Below, piece by piece: positions 51,259 through 60,449 of a DNA stretch of 64,000 nucleotides; the stretch's first letter is position 1, and each line of letters opens with the position of its first letter. The stretch covers positions 1 through 64,000 of the forward strand of contig NZ_JAJQJU010000001.1 in NCBI RefSeq assembly GCF_022828365.1. The letters run 5' to 3'. A program made the position numbers and the translations under genes. The stretch comes from Candidatus Nanosynbacter sp. TM7-087. Lineage in GTDB: Bacteria > Patescibacteriota > Saccharimonadia > Saccharimonadales > Saccharimonadaceae. The notes below the pieces were generated by a model that saw only the letters and a list, made by a program, of their open reading frames with translations, made no database searches and was not told the DNA's origin.

Positions 51259-52473
51259 ATGAAAAAATACAATTATGAAGCCAGAGATAGCGCAAGTAAC
51301 AAAATCGTTAAATCAGTTGTTCAGGCTGATAGTGAAAACGCTGCTGCAAAGCTCTTGACGGCTCAGGGCTTTGTGCCGTTAAAAATTGAATTACAAGACG
51401 ATAAAACAAATTTCTTTGCGAGGTTTTCTGGTAGAATCACCGCTAAGGACAAGGTTGTGTTTACTCGTCAGCTAGCGACCCTTATTGGGGCAGGACTACC
51501 TTTGGCGCAAAGCCTTCGAACAGTTCAAGAGCAGACTACGAATAAGCGTATGCAGGAAATAGTCCAGGAAATTATCTCTGACGTTGAAGGCGGCAAATCC
51601 TTGTCTGATTCGTTCGCAAAGCATCCAGAAGCTTTCAATAAAGTTTATGTAGCTTTGGTTTCGGCCGGTGAGACGTCAGGTACGATGGATGATTCGCTTA
51701 AGAGGTTAGCTGTTCAGCAGGAAAAAGAAGCTGCTATGATGAGTAAAATTAGAGGCGCTATGATGTATCCGTCAATTGTCTTGGTGGTGATTATCTTGGT
51801 TATCGGATTTATGTTGTTCACAGTTGTTCCGCAAGTTGAGGGTCTGTATCGTGACTTAAATAAGGGGTTGCCATTTGTAACTCTTATGATGATTAAAACG
51901 GCGAACTTTTTTAGTAGTCTTTGGTGGCTTGTTATATTGGCAATGATTATCGGCGGTTATTTCCTAGCACAATATCTGAAAACTGAACAGGGAATTAGGA
52001 CTAAAGACATCTTTAAGCTCAATGTCCCGCTATTTAAAGGAATGTTTAGGAAAATGTACATGGCTCGATTTGCCAGGACTGGTCAAGTTCTTCTGAGAAC
52101 TGGCGTGCCAATGCTTGATATGCTTCGTATTACGGCTGACGCTGTTAATAACGTGATTATTAGTGAAAGCATACTTCGCGCATCGGATAAGGTTAAAGGC
52201 GGTAAGGCGCTCTCAGCTTCTTTATCTAATGAAGATTATTTCCTAGCAATGGTGCCGCAGATGATTAAAATCGGTGAACAATCGGGTAAAATTGATGAGA
52301 TGATGGGCAAGACCGCTCAAGTTTATGAAGATGAGCTTGATGAGGAAATTCACGCTTTGTCGACGGCGATAGAACCAGTCCTAATGGTCTTCTTAGCTAT
52401 AGTTGCTGGTACGATGGTGTCGGCTATCTTGCTTCCAATCTATAGCTTGGTTGGCAACATCAATATTCGCTAG
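51259..52473 (+). CDS. pilC: Type IV pilus inner membrane platform PilC
   Basis: 404 residues: two GspF domains (FTRQLATLIGAGLPLAQSLRTVQEQ; FARTGQVLLRTGVPMLDMLRI), three membrane spans, and a closing AIEPVLMVFLAIVAGTMVSAILLPIYSL. Starts 3 bases after pilT. Confidence 0.95.
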   Translation: MKKYNYEARDSASNKIVKSVVQADSENAAAKLLTAQGFVPLKIELQDDKTNFFARFSGRITAKDKVVFTRQLATLIGAGLPLAQSLRTVQEQTTNKRMQEIVQEIISDVEGGKSLSDSFAKHPEAFNKVYVALVSAGETSGTMDDSLKRLAVQQEKEAAMMSKIRGAMMYPSIVLVVIILVIGFMLFTVVPQVEGLYRDLNKGLPFVTLMMIKTANFFSSLWWLVILAMIIGGYFLAQYLKTEQGIRTKDIFKLNVPLFKGMFRKMYMARFARTGQVLLRTGVPMLDMLRITADAVNNVIISESILRASDKVKGGKALSASLSNEDYFLAMVPQMIKIGEQSGKIDEMMGKTAQVYEDELDEEIHALSTAIEPVLMVFLAIVAGTMVSAILLPIYSLVGNINIR

Positions 52474-52553
52474 ACTGACTTATATTTTTAGTGTATTATA
52501 AACGTAAGCATTTTTGCGTAAATATAGGTAACCATAGAAAGGTGGGAAATCTA

Positions 52554-53033
52554 ATGACAAAAAAAGATAATAAAAAAGGATTTACAATCATCGAGGTTGT
52601 TCTAGTCTTGGCTATTGCTGGACTTATCTTTGCGATGGTATTTATCGCATTGCCAGCTTTGCGGCGCAGTCAGCGTGACCAGTCAAGGAAGAACGACGCT
52701 TCAACGGTTGCTGCAGCTATTACCAATTGGAATTCAGCTAATCGTAACGGCGGCACGTTTAATGAAGAATCTCTACGCAAGTATGTCGATAAGCTTGATC
52801 AGTATGATAAAGATTCAGAGCTGAAGGTTGCTGCGACTGGATCATCAATGTCGGTTGCCGGTAATGAAATTAAGGTTATGCGCGGCAAAAAATGTCCTAC
52901 AAGCACGCCAGCTCCATCTGCTGACGATCCAGCAAACATAACTTTGCAAAACGGATCTTCACGCAATGCAGCAGTCGTAGTTCTACTGGAGAACAACGGT
53001 TCTCAAAAGCAATTGTATTGCCAGGATGTATAA
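52554..53033 (+). CDS. Major-type IV pilin
   Basis: 159 residues from ATG 52554 (AAAGGTGGG upstream). The class III leader is KKG|FTIIEVVLVLAIAGLI, with the Glu5 of mature pilin. The globular part holds a C-terminal cysteine pair (GKKCPTS, LYCQDV) that can form the usual disulphide loop. Only pilin with its own terminator here, so likely the major subunit. Confidence 0.93.
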   Translation: MTKKDNKKGFTIIEVVLVLAIAGLIFAMVFIALPALRRSQRDQSRKNDASTVAAAITNWNSANRNGGTFNEESLRKYVDKLDQYDKDSELKVAATGSSMSVAGNEIKVMRGKKCPTSTPAPSADDPANITLQNGSSRNAAVVVLLENNGSQKQLYCQDV

Positions 53034-53050
53034 TCCATAGATAAATTACG

Positions 53051-53080
53051 AATCAGCCTCGGTATGGGGCTGATTTTTTT
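53051..53080 (+). terminator. Intrinsic terminator after the pilin gene
   Basis: AATCAGCC (53051-53058) pairs with GGCTGATT (53068-53075), then seven T in all. It would uncouple pilin level from the genes downstream. Confidence 0.88.
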
Positions 53081-53105
53081 ATGGTTTTTTGTTACCATAA
53101 GAAGT

Positions 53106-53987
53106 ATGATTAAGTTTGTACTAGTGGGATTTTTAGGGGCTATTTTAGGTAGTTTCGCCGGAGCGCAAATTTGGCGCTTGCGGGCTCGTCAATTGATGGA
53201 AGATAAAAAAGCTGGAGAAAAAGTTGACCAAAAAGAATTAAAGAAATTGTCTCCATTGATAAAAAAAATTTCCAAAGATAGATCTCACTGTTTATCTTGC
53301 GGACATGAGCTTAAGTGGTACGATTTGATTCCTGTGGTAAGTTGGGTTGCTGGATTGGGACGGTGCAGATATTGCAAAGCATTTATCGGTTGGACGGAAA
53401 TCTTGCTAGAACTAGTGATGGCTGGATTATTCGTTGCATCCGTGGCTTTTTGGCCTGGATCATTGACGGATATCTGGCAAGTCGCGTTGCTGGTCTTATG
53501 GTTGGCAAGTTTGGTGCTGCTGGCGATTTTATTTGTCTATGACCTCAGATGGCTACTTCTTCCAGACGTGATTAATATTCCGTTTATCATTCTTGGCGCT
53601 ATTTTTGCGGGAATAAAGGTGTGTCTAGCTGGCGATTTCTCAAAAAGCTTGATGACGTTATTTGGGTCGATTGCGATTCTGAGCGGAATATATATGGTGC
53701 TATATTTATTCTCGAAATATCGTTACGGGGAAGATAAAACTTGGATCGGTTTTGGTGATGTTAAGCTTGGACTTGGATTGGGTTTGTTCTTAGTAAACTG
53801 GCTTTTGGCGTTTGCTGCGTTGTTTATCGCAAATCTTATCGGCACGCTTCTTGTCTTGCCATCAATGATGCGAGGAAAATTGCAAGCAACTTCACGAATT
53901 TGCTTTGGCCCACTACTTATTGTAGGTTTTTTGCTCGCTTGGTTCTTTAGCCGACAAATTTTAGAGTGGGGCTTTCTTATTGTCTAA
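53106..53987 (+). CDS. pilD: Prepilin peptidase PilD
   Basis: 293 residues from ATG 53106. The two CxxC pairs (HCLSCGHELKWYDLIPVVSW; GRCRYCKAFIG), both catalytic aspartates (YDLRWLLLPDVI; GFGDVKLGLGLG) and eight hydrophobic spans are visible. An extra charged stretch of about 30 residues lies between the first span and the first CxxC. It cuts the leaders of the five pilins here and may N-methylate them. Confidence 0.95.
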   Translation: MIKFVLVGFLGAILGSFAGAQIWRLRARQLMEDKKAGEKVDQKELKKLSPLIKKISKDRSHCLSCGHELKWYDLIPVVSWVAGLGRCRYCKAFIGWTEILLELVMAGLFVASVAFWPGSLTDIWQVALLVLWLASLVLLAILFVYDLRWLLLPDVINIPFIILGAIFAGIKVCLAGDFSKSLMTLFGSIAILSGIYMVLYLFSKYRYGEDKTWIGFGDVKLGLGLGLFLVNWLLAFAALFIANLIGTLLVLPSMMRGKLQATSRICFGPLLIVGFLLAWFFSRQILEWGFLIV

Positions 53988-54019
53988 GTAAAAAGCGCTT
54001 ATGTTATAATGGAGAAGTG

Positions 54020-54760
54020 ATGGGCAATAAACAAAAAGGTTTTACTATAATTGAAGTGATTTTGTTTGTGGCTATTTCTGGTTTGCTGACCTCTATGCTG
54101 ATGGTTGGCGTAAGTATGTCAATTAATCGTCAGCAATATCGCGATTCAGTGCAGTCTTATGCTGGTTTTTTGCGAAATGAGTACTCGAAGGTGGTTAATG
54201 TTGAGAATGAGCGATCTAAGGGTACTTGCCCAATTGAGGGCTCTGATGGTCGAGCTGAAACTCTACGTGGACAATCCGATTGCGTGATTGTCGGTCGCTA
54301 TATTGCTACTGAAGGTTCTCTGGGTTCGACGAACGGCAATCTGTACAAAACTTATCCAGTTTATGCCTATAGATCAGATAAGGGTAGCGCGTGGACTTAT
54401 AGGCGGGGCGCTGAGTCTGATAAATATATTGTTAATTGGCAAGCAAAAACTAGGTTCTCTAACCAAGCTAAGGATAATGCGTATATTTCTATTTTGATGT
54501 ACCGCCATCCAGATACGGGGCAGTTGGATATTAGAACTGACACGAGTCGATTCGGTGACAATTTGACTGATTTCGTCAATAATAAAAATAGTGCTGGAGT
54601 TGTGCAATCTGCTGGCGAGCAGCGTCAACAGAGGGAAATTTGTGTTTATGATGACGGCTGGCTACCGGGGGAGAGATTATCTATTTTTCTACGATCACAC
54701 GCAGGTTCTGCTGATGCTGTAGTTATGGGTAATGCGACAGGAGGTTGCGCTGATGCGTAA
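54020..54760 (+). CDS. Minor pilin 1
   Basis: 246 residues from ATG 54020; TATAAT (54005-54010) lies just upstream. Prepilin site QKG|FTIIEVILFVAISGLLT. Large globular part with four cysteines. Start of a four-gene cluster of overlapping minor pilins. Confidence 0.88.
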   Translation: MGNKQKGFTIIEVILFVAISGLLTSMLMVGVSMSINRQQYRDSVQSYAGFLRNEYSKVVNVENERSKGTCPIEGSDGRAETLRGQSDCVIVGRYIATEGSLGSTNGNLYKTYPVYAYRSDKGSAWTYRRGAESDKYIVNWQAKTRFSNQAKDNAYISILMYRHPDTGQLDIRTDTSRFGDNLTDFVNNKNSAGVVQSAGEQRQQREICVYDDGWLPGERLSIFLRSHAGSADAVVMGNATGGCADA

Positions 54761-55334
54761 GTTTAACAGAGGTGACACACTTGTCGAAGTGTTACTTGGA
54801 GTAACCATTTTTAGCCTAGTCGCCGTTATTGCATTAGAAACCATGAACCGCGGGATGGCTATTGCTCAGTATTCTTTAGAGACGACGTTGGTTCGTCAAC
54901 AGGTTGACGCTCAGGCTGAAATGATAAGATATGCTCACGATATGAAAAATGATACTTGGAAGAAATTGGTAGACAATAATTCGGTGAGCGTTTCTGCTGT
55001 TAATGACAATGAAGGAAACTTGGGTGTTGAAAAATGTCCTGATGATTTTTCTACGAAAGAGTTTGCTTTGGCTGCGACGCCTTCGCTCGCTTCGAAGATT
55101 AGTATATTGAACAATCCTGGAGATTATAAAGCGGCAGAAACATACGCGCGGGTTGATAGCGATACTAAAAAAACGTATGGAATATCAGTTAGATTGGTTA
55201 AGCCGAGTACGGTCACTGGAAGCAGGGATAGTAACAAATATGATGCGTACATAAAAGCGTGCTGGATGCCTGTTGGTAGCAAAATGCCGGCGACTATTGG
55301 TACGATTGTGAGGTTGTATGATTCGGGGCTATAA
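54753..55334 (+). CDS. Minor pilin 2
   Basis: 193 residues from ATG 54753 behind CAGGAGG, overlapping minor pilin 1 by 8 bases. The leader is NRG|DTLVEVLLGVTIFSLV: Asp replaces the usual Phe1, and Glu5 is kept, as in GspI/PilV-like minor pilins. Confidence 0.85.
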   Translation: MRKFNRGDTLVEVLLGVTIFSLVAVIALETMNRGMAIAQYSLETTLVRQQVDAQAEMIRYAHDMKNDTWKKLVDNNSVSVSAVNDNEGNLGVEKCPDDFSTKEFALAATPSLASKISILNNPGDYKAAETYARVDSDTKKTYGISVRLVKPSTVTGSRDSNKYDAYIKACWMPVGSKMPATIGTIVRLYDSGL

Positions 55335-56016
55335 AAAAGGATTTACACTTATCGAATTGATGCTCGCCATGAGTTTTATTTCCGTTCTTTTGTTGTCGAT
55401 TGCGATGGTGGGTATTCAAGCGGGAAAAATGTATAGCAGAGGTATTGTGCTTCGTGATGTTAATCAAGCGGGGCGAGATATTTCAGATACTATTCGACGT
55501 GATTTTCTTCAGGCGAATGCTGAAAAGATTGACAGTACGGGATTGAGGGTGCCGAATAATAGCAATTGGTCAACTGGTCGACTTTGCCTTGGCTCTCATT
55601 CTTACGTGTGGAATAATCCGAAGTATTTGGATGATCCTAGCCTGTTGGGCGGAAATAGTCTGTTTAAGGTTAATGGTAATCCAGTGAATTTGGTGCGTGT
55701 AGTTGATGCGGATAGCGGATTATGTAAAAAAGATGCTTCTGGCAAATATCCAGAAACCGTCGATCTTGCAAAATCATCCAATTTGCTCAGGGCTATCAAT
55801 AGCGGCGATGGCTCAATTGGCGTGCACGAAGTTACGTTAGAAAAGGTTACCTCAGATGATTCAAGGGAGGCGCTGTATAAATTGACTTTTACATTAGGGA
55901 CGAGCAAGATGAGTGAAATAAGGAATTCTTCCTGTAAAGCTCCGACTGAAGATGATAGCAATTTTGAGTTCTGTGCTATAAATAAATTTGAGATGATTGT
56001 GAGGACAAATGGGTAA
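55318..56016 (+). CDS. Minor pilin 3
   Basis: 232 residues, overlapping the previous gene by 17 bases. Leader YKKG|FTLIELMLAMSFISVLLL, as in PilW/GspJ-like proteins. Two or more cysteines in the outer part. Confidence 0.87.
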   Translation: MIRGYKKGFTLIELMLAMSFISVLLLSIAMVGIQAGKMYSRGIVLRDVNQAGRDISDTIRRDFLQANAEKIDSTGLRVPNNSNWSTGRLCLGSHSYVWNNPKYLDDPSLLGGNSLFKVNGNPVNLVRVVDADSGLCKKDASGKYPETVDLAKSSNLLRAINSGDGSIGVHEVTLEKVTSDDSREALYKLTFTLGTSKMSEIRNSSCKAPTEDDSNFEFCAINKFEMIVRTNG

Positions 56017-57151
56017 AAATGCGCGACAATCAGGTGCTGTATCTCTTTTTGCGGTCATATTTGGCGCGATGTTGCTGACTATTGTTACTATTGGGTTTAT
56101 CAAGTTGATGATTATGGATCAGCGACAGTCCTCGAATAATGATCTGTCGCAGAGTGCTTATGACGCGGCTTTGGCTGGGGTTGAGGACGCTAAGCGTGCG
56201 GTTCGTGCCGCCCAGACGGGCAATATTCAAGCGGCGGGAGTGCTGAATGGTCCAATTAATTGTAATATGGTCGCGGCATCTGGTGTTGTTGGAGGTAGCT
56301 CTTCTGGTGAAACTATTATTAAAACTGGTACAGATGCGGGTAAAAAATTTGATCAAGCGTATACTTGTGTAAAAATCACTATGAAATCTCAAGATTTTAT
56401 ATATAAGTCTATTGAGGAAAAATCTCAAATTGTGCCACTACGCGCAACTGGTTCATTCAACAAGATATCTATCGAATGGTATAGGCGCGATGATGAGAGT
56501 AATTTGAATGGCGCCAACGCCGCCAACACTGAAATATCCACTTCTGGAGATTTGCCGGTAAAAAACAGCTGGAATGCTAATTCGCCACAATTGATGCGCG
56601 TGCAGCTTATTAATCCAGGATCCACCTTTAATTTAGCGGCTTTAGATTCAACTGGTGTCACTTCTTTCTTACGACCGAACGTTTTAAGGTCAGACGTAGC
56701 AAGTCAGAATGGTACTGCTGTTTCTGGTAAGATTTCTGACCATCCACGCGCAACTGACGGGAATGAACATAATAATGGAACAAGTGTGGTTTCTTGCAGT
56801 AAGACATTCAAGTTTTCTGGCGAATATTCGTGTAAAGCGGTGATTGATGTTGATGAGATTCCAGCTGGTAGCGAAACAGCACTCTTAAGGTTATTGCCTA
56901 TATATAAAGGTGGTAGCGTGAAGATTTCTCTTCAAAAAACCGACGGAACAATTGTCAATTTTGATGGAGTTCAGCCAATTGTCGATTCCACGGGGCGAGC
57001 AAGTGATTTGTTTAGAAGAGTTGAAGCTCGATTGCAAATAGGAGATGATTTCGCATATCCTAATAATGCGGTTGAATTAAAGAATAGTTTATGTAAAGAT
57101 TTCTCTGTATCTGGCGGCGGATCTGCTACCGCAGGTCGATGTAAGCCATAA
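56009..57151 (+). CDS. PilX-like minor pilin
   Basis: 380 residues, overlapping minor pilin 3 by 8 bases. N-terminal SGAVSLFAVIFGAMLLTIVTIGFI replaces a normal leader and lacks Glu5, then SQSAYDAALAGVEDAKRAV, the helix typical of PilX/GspK-type tip pilins. Missing Glu5 marks the first subunit of the pilus tip in known systems. Last gene of the cluster. Confidence 0.82.
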   Translation: MGKNARQSGAVSLFAVIFGAMLLTIVTIGFIKLMIMDQRQSSNNDLSQSAYDAALAGVEDAKRAVRAAQTGNIQAAGVLNGPINCNMVAASGVVGGSSSGETIIKTGTDAGKKFDQAYTCVKITMKSQDFIYKSIEEKSQIVPLRATGSFNKISIEWYRRDDESNLNGANAANTEISTSGDLPVKNSWNANSPQLMRVQLINPGSTFNLAALDSTGVTSFLRPNVLRSDVASQNGTAVSGKISDHPRATDGNEHNNGTSVVSCSKTFKFSGEYSCKAVIDVDEIPAGSETALLRLLPIYKGGSVKISLQKTDGTIVNFDGVQPIVDSTGRASDLFRRVEARLQIGDDFAYPNNAVELKNSLCKDFSVSGGGSATAGRCKP

Positions 57152-57152
57152 G

Positions 57153-58070
57153 CTAAGCTTCTGTATCGCTATGGAATCGGTCGTGAATATCTTTCAGGTG
57201 TTGGTCGGTAACATGCGTATATACCTGTGTTGTTGATATATTGCTATGTCCCAGCATTGATTGGACTGAACGCAAGTCTGCACCGTTCATAAGTAGGTCG
57301 GTGGCAAAGCTATGGCGCATAGTGTGTGGGCTTACATGTTTTGTGATACCAGCTAATCTAGCATATTGACCAACCATTCTCTGAATGCTGCGCGCGCTTA
57401 ACCTACGATAGTCTCCGGAGGTGTTGGGAGTTGCGTGGCGTTTGCTATAGCTTAAAAATAGAGCGGGTAGATTATCTGTTCTAGTTTCCAGGTATGCCGA
57501 TATGTGCTCGGCAGCACTTTTTGAAATAAAAACAGGGCGATCCTTTTGTCCTTTTCCTCGCACCATAAATTCGCGCCTCTTTAGGTTTATATGATCTCGG
57601 TTTAAATTGACCAATTCTGAAACACGCAGTCCGCTGGAAAATAGCAACTCAACGATTGCTCGATCTCTCAGTCCAGATTCTGTATCGGTTGGTATTTGAT
57701 CGATCATACGTAAAATCTCGTCATATTGTAAAAAAGTCACTTGTTTACGGACTACTTTGGGTAATATAATTCTGTCGGCTGCTAGGCTTTTGATATTACG
57801 ACGAGAAAGGTAGGTTAATAGACCTCGCAGTGCAATAAGATGATAACTTTGGGTAATTAAAGACAGCTCTTCGCCGGTGTTGTCATTTTTATAACGGTTT
57901 AACCAGAGGCGATACTGACGTATTAGTTCTGATGTAATTTTATCAACATTTATATCGCCAGCAAAATCAATGAATCTCTCCAGATATAGTTGATAATTTA
58001 TGATGGTTTTTTGACTACGCCCACCTTCAACCTCTAGGTGCTCTAAGAAATCAGTTAAAGCTTCTGACAT
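57153..58070 (-). CDS. xerD: Xer-type tyrosine recombinase
   Basis: 305 residues from ATG 58070. Full length: SAM-like N-terminal domain (ALTDFLEHLEVEGGRSQKTIINYQLYLERFI) and catalytic domain with Arg in SSGLRVSELVNL, Lys in GKGQKDRPV, HTMRHSFAT, LGHSNISTTQVYTH with the nucleophile Tyr. Probably the chromosome-dimer recombinase partnered with FtsK. TATTAT lies 4 bases before ATG (leaderless). No dif site recognised nearby. XerC and XerD cannot be told apart here. Confidence 0.9.
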   Translation of the reverse strand: MSEALTDFLEHLEVEGGRSQKTIINYQLYLERFIDFAGDINVDKITSELIRQYRLWLNRYKNDNTGEELSLITQSYHLIALRGLLTYLSRRNIKSLAADRIILPKVVRKQVTFLQYDEILRMIDQIPTDTESGLRDRAIVELLFSSGLRVSELVNLNRDHINLKRREFMVRGKGQKDRPVFISKSAAEHISAYLETRTDNLPALFLSYSKRHATPNTSGDYRRLSARSIQRMVGQYARLAGITKHVSPHTMRHSFATDLLMNGADLRSVQSMLGHSNISTTQVYTHVTDQHLKDIHDRFHSDTEA

Positions 58071-58162
58071 AAACATAATATTTATTCTATCGCTAATGAA
58101 TATGTTTATCAAATTATTTATTTCTGTTACTATATTAGAAAATAATAAGCAGAGGAGTATCT

Positions 58163-58687
58163 ATGGCAGAAAGCGAAAAAAACTACTGTGGTGTTGAAAG
58201 GACATTGATTGTCTTTAAGCCTGACGCAGTTCAACGAGGTATAGTTGGGGAAATTTTACAACGTTTTGAGCGAGTTGGCTTGAAAATAGTTGGTGTAAAA
58301 ATGACATCACCATCCAGAGACCATTACTATGCTCATTACGAAGACATTGGTAAATTGGCTACTCGTCGAGGTGAGGGAACTTTGAATATAACATTAGATA
58401 TGATGATGGATGGTCCGGTCATAGCAATGGTACTAGAGGGCGTTGAAGCTGTTGCTGTTGTTAGGAAGATTGTTGGTCCAACAGAACCTAAGTCAGCTGA
58501 CATGGGAACAATTCGCGGTGATTACTCACACATTAGTTTTGGCTATGCAGATGAGTGCCAAAAGGGAGTTCCAAATTTGATTCACGCATCCGGCGATTCA
58601 GATGAGGCTGTTCGTGAGATCGAGCACTGGTTCAAGCCGGAAGAATTGGTAAATTATCACACATTAAGTGAAAAGTTTACTCGCTAA
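58163..58687 (+). CDS. ndk: Nucleoside diphosphate kinase
   Basis: 174 residues behind AGAGGAG. LIVFKPDAVQRGIVGEIL and the active-site NLIHASGDSDEAVREIEHWF with the phosphorylated His. About 30 residues longer than bacterial NDK because of inserts around RGDYSHISFGYADECQKG. Balances NTP and dNTP pools. Confidence 0.95.
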   Translation: MAESEKNYCGVERTLIVFKPDAVQRGIVGEILQRFERVGLKIVGVKMTSPSRDHYYAHYEDIGKLATRRGEGTLNITLDMMMDGPVIAMVLEGVEAVAVVRKIVGPTEPKSADMGTIRGDYSHISFGYADECQKGVPNLIHASGDSDEAVREIEHWFKPEELVNYHTLSEKFTR

Positions 58688-58728
58688 GCTAGTCTTTCCT
58701 GAGAGCTACCGTGGTATAATGGTTGTAT

Positions 58729-58805
58729 GCCTCGGTAGCTCAACTGGATAGAGCAGATCCGTCCTAAGGATAAGGTTGTAGGTTCGACTCCTGCCCGGGG
58801 TACCA
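58729..58805 (+). tRNA. tRNA-Arg (anticodon CCT)
   Basis: 77 bases, CCA encoded. Acceptor GCCTCGG pairs with CCGGGGT with two wobble pairs; D arm GCTC/GAGC; anticodon CCT reads AGG; T arm GTAGG-TTCGACT-CCTGC. TATAAT at 58715-58720 is its promoter -10. The next ATG is only 6 bases from the final A. Confidence 0.93.
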
Positions 58806-58810
58806 TATAT

Positions 58811-59341
58811 ATGACAGAGCAAATTAAAGATAAGCAATTTGATGGGCAGCGTGACGGAGAGCGACTGCTGTTTGTGTTTCGTCGTCATATAATTGCTATG
58901 AGAAAAGGATTTTATCTGCTTCTCGGATCAATGACGCTTGGTTCATTGCCTTTTTTAATTTGGCAAGATAATTTGAATCTTTTATGGGTATTTGTTGGTG
59001 GATTTATTTTTGGCTTGATGCTCTTTTTCTATCATTTTCTAATGTGGTTTTATACTTACTATATTGTTACTGATCAGAGAATCCGTCAGATTACTCAACA
59101 TGGATTTTTCGGCAAAGACGTCATTGAGCTGAAATTGTCAAAAATTCAGAATATTAGTTATAGTATCCCGGGGTTTAGTGGAGAAATGTTTAAGTTTGGT
59201 ACAATAGTTATTCAAACTTTTGTTGGAGATCTTGTTATAAAAAACGTAGAACATCCAGATAAGATCTATAATAAACTACAAGACGCAGTGGAAATTTCGA
59301 CAAAGAAGGAGGATATCAATGAAGAATCTATTGAACCGTAA
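58811..59341 (+). CDS. PH-domain membrane protein
   Basis: 176 residues: two membrane spans (about residues 34-55 and 58-82), then a bacterial PH domain (YYIVTDQRIRQITQHGFFGKDVIELKLSKIQNISYS...GTIVIQT), as in the YdbT/bPH2 family. It starts 5 bases after the CCA of tRNA-Arg, with no Shine-Dalgarno or promoter of its own. It overlaps the next gene by 23 bases. Confidence 0.85.
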   Translation: MTEQIKDKQFDGQRDGERLLFVFRRHIIAMRKGFYLLLGSMTLGSLPFLIWQDNLNLLWVFVGGFIFGLMLFFYHFLMWFYTYYIVTDQRIRQITQHGFFGKDVIELKLSKIQNISYSIPGFSGEMFKFGTIVIQTFVGDLVIKNVEHPDKIYNKLQDAVEISTKKEDINEESIEP

Positions 59342-60317
59342 AGATAAAAAACAGCCAAAGGAGCTACCTAAGAGGATTACAAACGATACAGTAGCTCAGC
59401 ACCGCGAGAAAGTCTTGGCGGCTGGTCGTAAGCATAAATATCCCATCCAATATACCAAACGTCGATTGGTATGGATAACGATGCTCGTTAGTGTTGTTAT
59501 TCTGATTGTTTTCATTGCTCTTGGTTGGGCACAGTTATACGTCTGGAAAGATACGAGTGATATCGCATATAGGATAACTAAGATTTTACCTCTTCCTGTT
59601 GCTAATATTGACGGAGAAAATGCTGAGTATAGTGATTATCTTCTGTATCATCGTAGTTCGTTGGCAGTATTGCAGTCTCAGGGGCAAGCAGATCAAAAGG
59701 ACAAAGTTAAGTTCTATCAAAACCAGTCTATAAATAAGGCATTGGAGGTAGCATATGCCAAAAAACTTGCGAGAGAAAATAATATTACGGTAGATGATAA
59801 AAAGGTTCAAGATCTTATCAAAAAACAGCAGGAATCTAGCAAGCTATCGCAGTCCGCTTATGAGTCTGTAGTGAAAGACAATCTTCATTGGTCAATGGAT
59901 GAGCTAAAAACTGCTATGAAATATACTTTGTTAAAGCAGGAAGTGTCTTTTAAGATTGATAAAACAGCTAATAATCTAGTGTCTGACATTAAGAAGAGGC
60001 TGCAAGAGGGTAAATCCTTAAAGGATATTGCTACGGAAATGGGCGACAAAGTGCAGCCGGTATTTGATCTGTCCGTCTCTACGGATAATTCTGACGGAGG
60101 TCTAACGAAAGCAGCCATGTCATTAACAAAGGGTAAAATTTCAGGTCCTATAAAGACTCTTTCAGGTGACGGATATTACTTTGTGACGCTTAATAATATT
60201 GAAGGCAACACCGTAAATTACTCTTATGTAAAAGTTCCATTGACTGAATTTAATAACCAGTTTAACTACTTAAAAAATAACAATAAAGTAAAATATTTCA
60301 TTTCAATTGATAAATAG
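59319..60317 (+). CDS. SurA/PrsA-like membrane-anchored foldase
   Basis: 332 residues behind AAGGAGG. One N-terminal span (LVWITMLVSVVILIVFIALGW), a helical chaperone part (residues about 100-225) and a parvulin-like stretch near the end (GKSLKDIATEMGDKVQP, GGLTKAAMSLTKGKISGPIKTLSGDGYYFVTL). Likely helps folding of exported proteins such as pilins or the surface protein. The parvulin core seems shortened, so catalysis is uncertain. Confidence 0.8.
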   Translation: MKNLLNRKDKKQPKELPKRITNDTVAQHREKVLAAGRKHKYPIQYTKRRLVWITMLVSVVILIVFIALGWAQLYVWKDTSDIAYRITKILPLPVANIDGENAEYSDYLLYHRSSLAVLQSQGQADQKDKVKFYQNQSINKALEVAYAKKLARENNITVDDKKVQDLIKKQQESSKLSQSAYESVVKDNLHWSMDELKTAMKYTLLKQEVSFKIDKTANNLVSDIKKRLQEGKSLKDIATEMGDKVQPVFDLSVSTDNSDGGLTKAAMSLTKGKISGPIKTLSGDGYYFVTLNNIEGNTVNYSYVKVPLTEFNNQFNYLKNNNKVKYFISIDK

Positions 60318-60333
60318 TCGTTCTAGTTTGAAA

Positions 60334-60369
60334 AAACTCCTATTTTTGCTATAATTTCCTAAGGAGTTT
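60334..60369 (+). promoter_or_regulatory. tRNA-Thr promoter inside an inverted repeat
   Basis: TATAAT at 60350-60355. AAACTCCT (60334-60341) and AGGAGTTT (60362-60369) flank it symmetrically and abut the tRNA 5' end. Confidence 0.5.
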
Positions 60370-60445
60370 GCCGTTGTAGCTCAGCTGGTAGAGCAGCTCA
60401 TTCGTAACGAGCAGGTCGCTGGTTCAAGCCCAGTCAACGGCTCCA
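60370..60445 (+). tRNA. tRNA-Thr (anticodon CGT)
   Basis: 76 bases, CCA encoded. Acceptor GCCGTTG pairs exactly with CAACGGC; D arm GCTC/GAGC; anticodon CGT reads ACG; T arm CTGG-TTCAAGC-CCAG. The next gene begins 4 bases after the CCA. Confidence 0.94.
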
Positions 60446-60449
60446 TTTT

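Noticed and set aside
58071..58162. dif site beside the Xer gene
   Set aside because: No sequence with two 11-base arms and a 6-base centre resembling known dif sites was found by eye.
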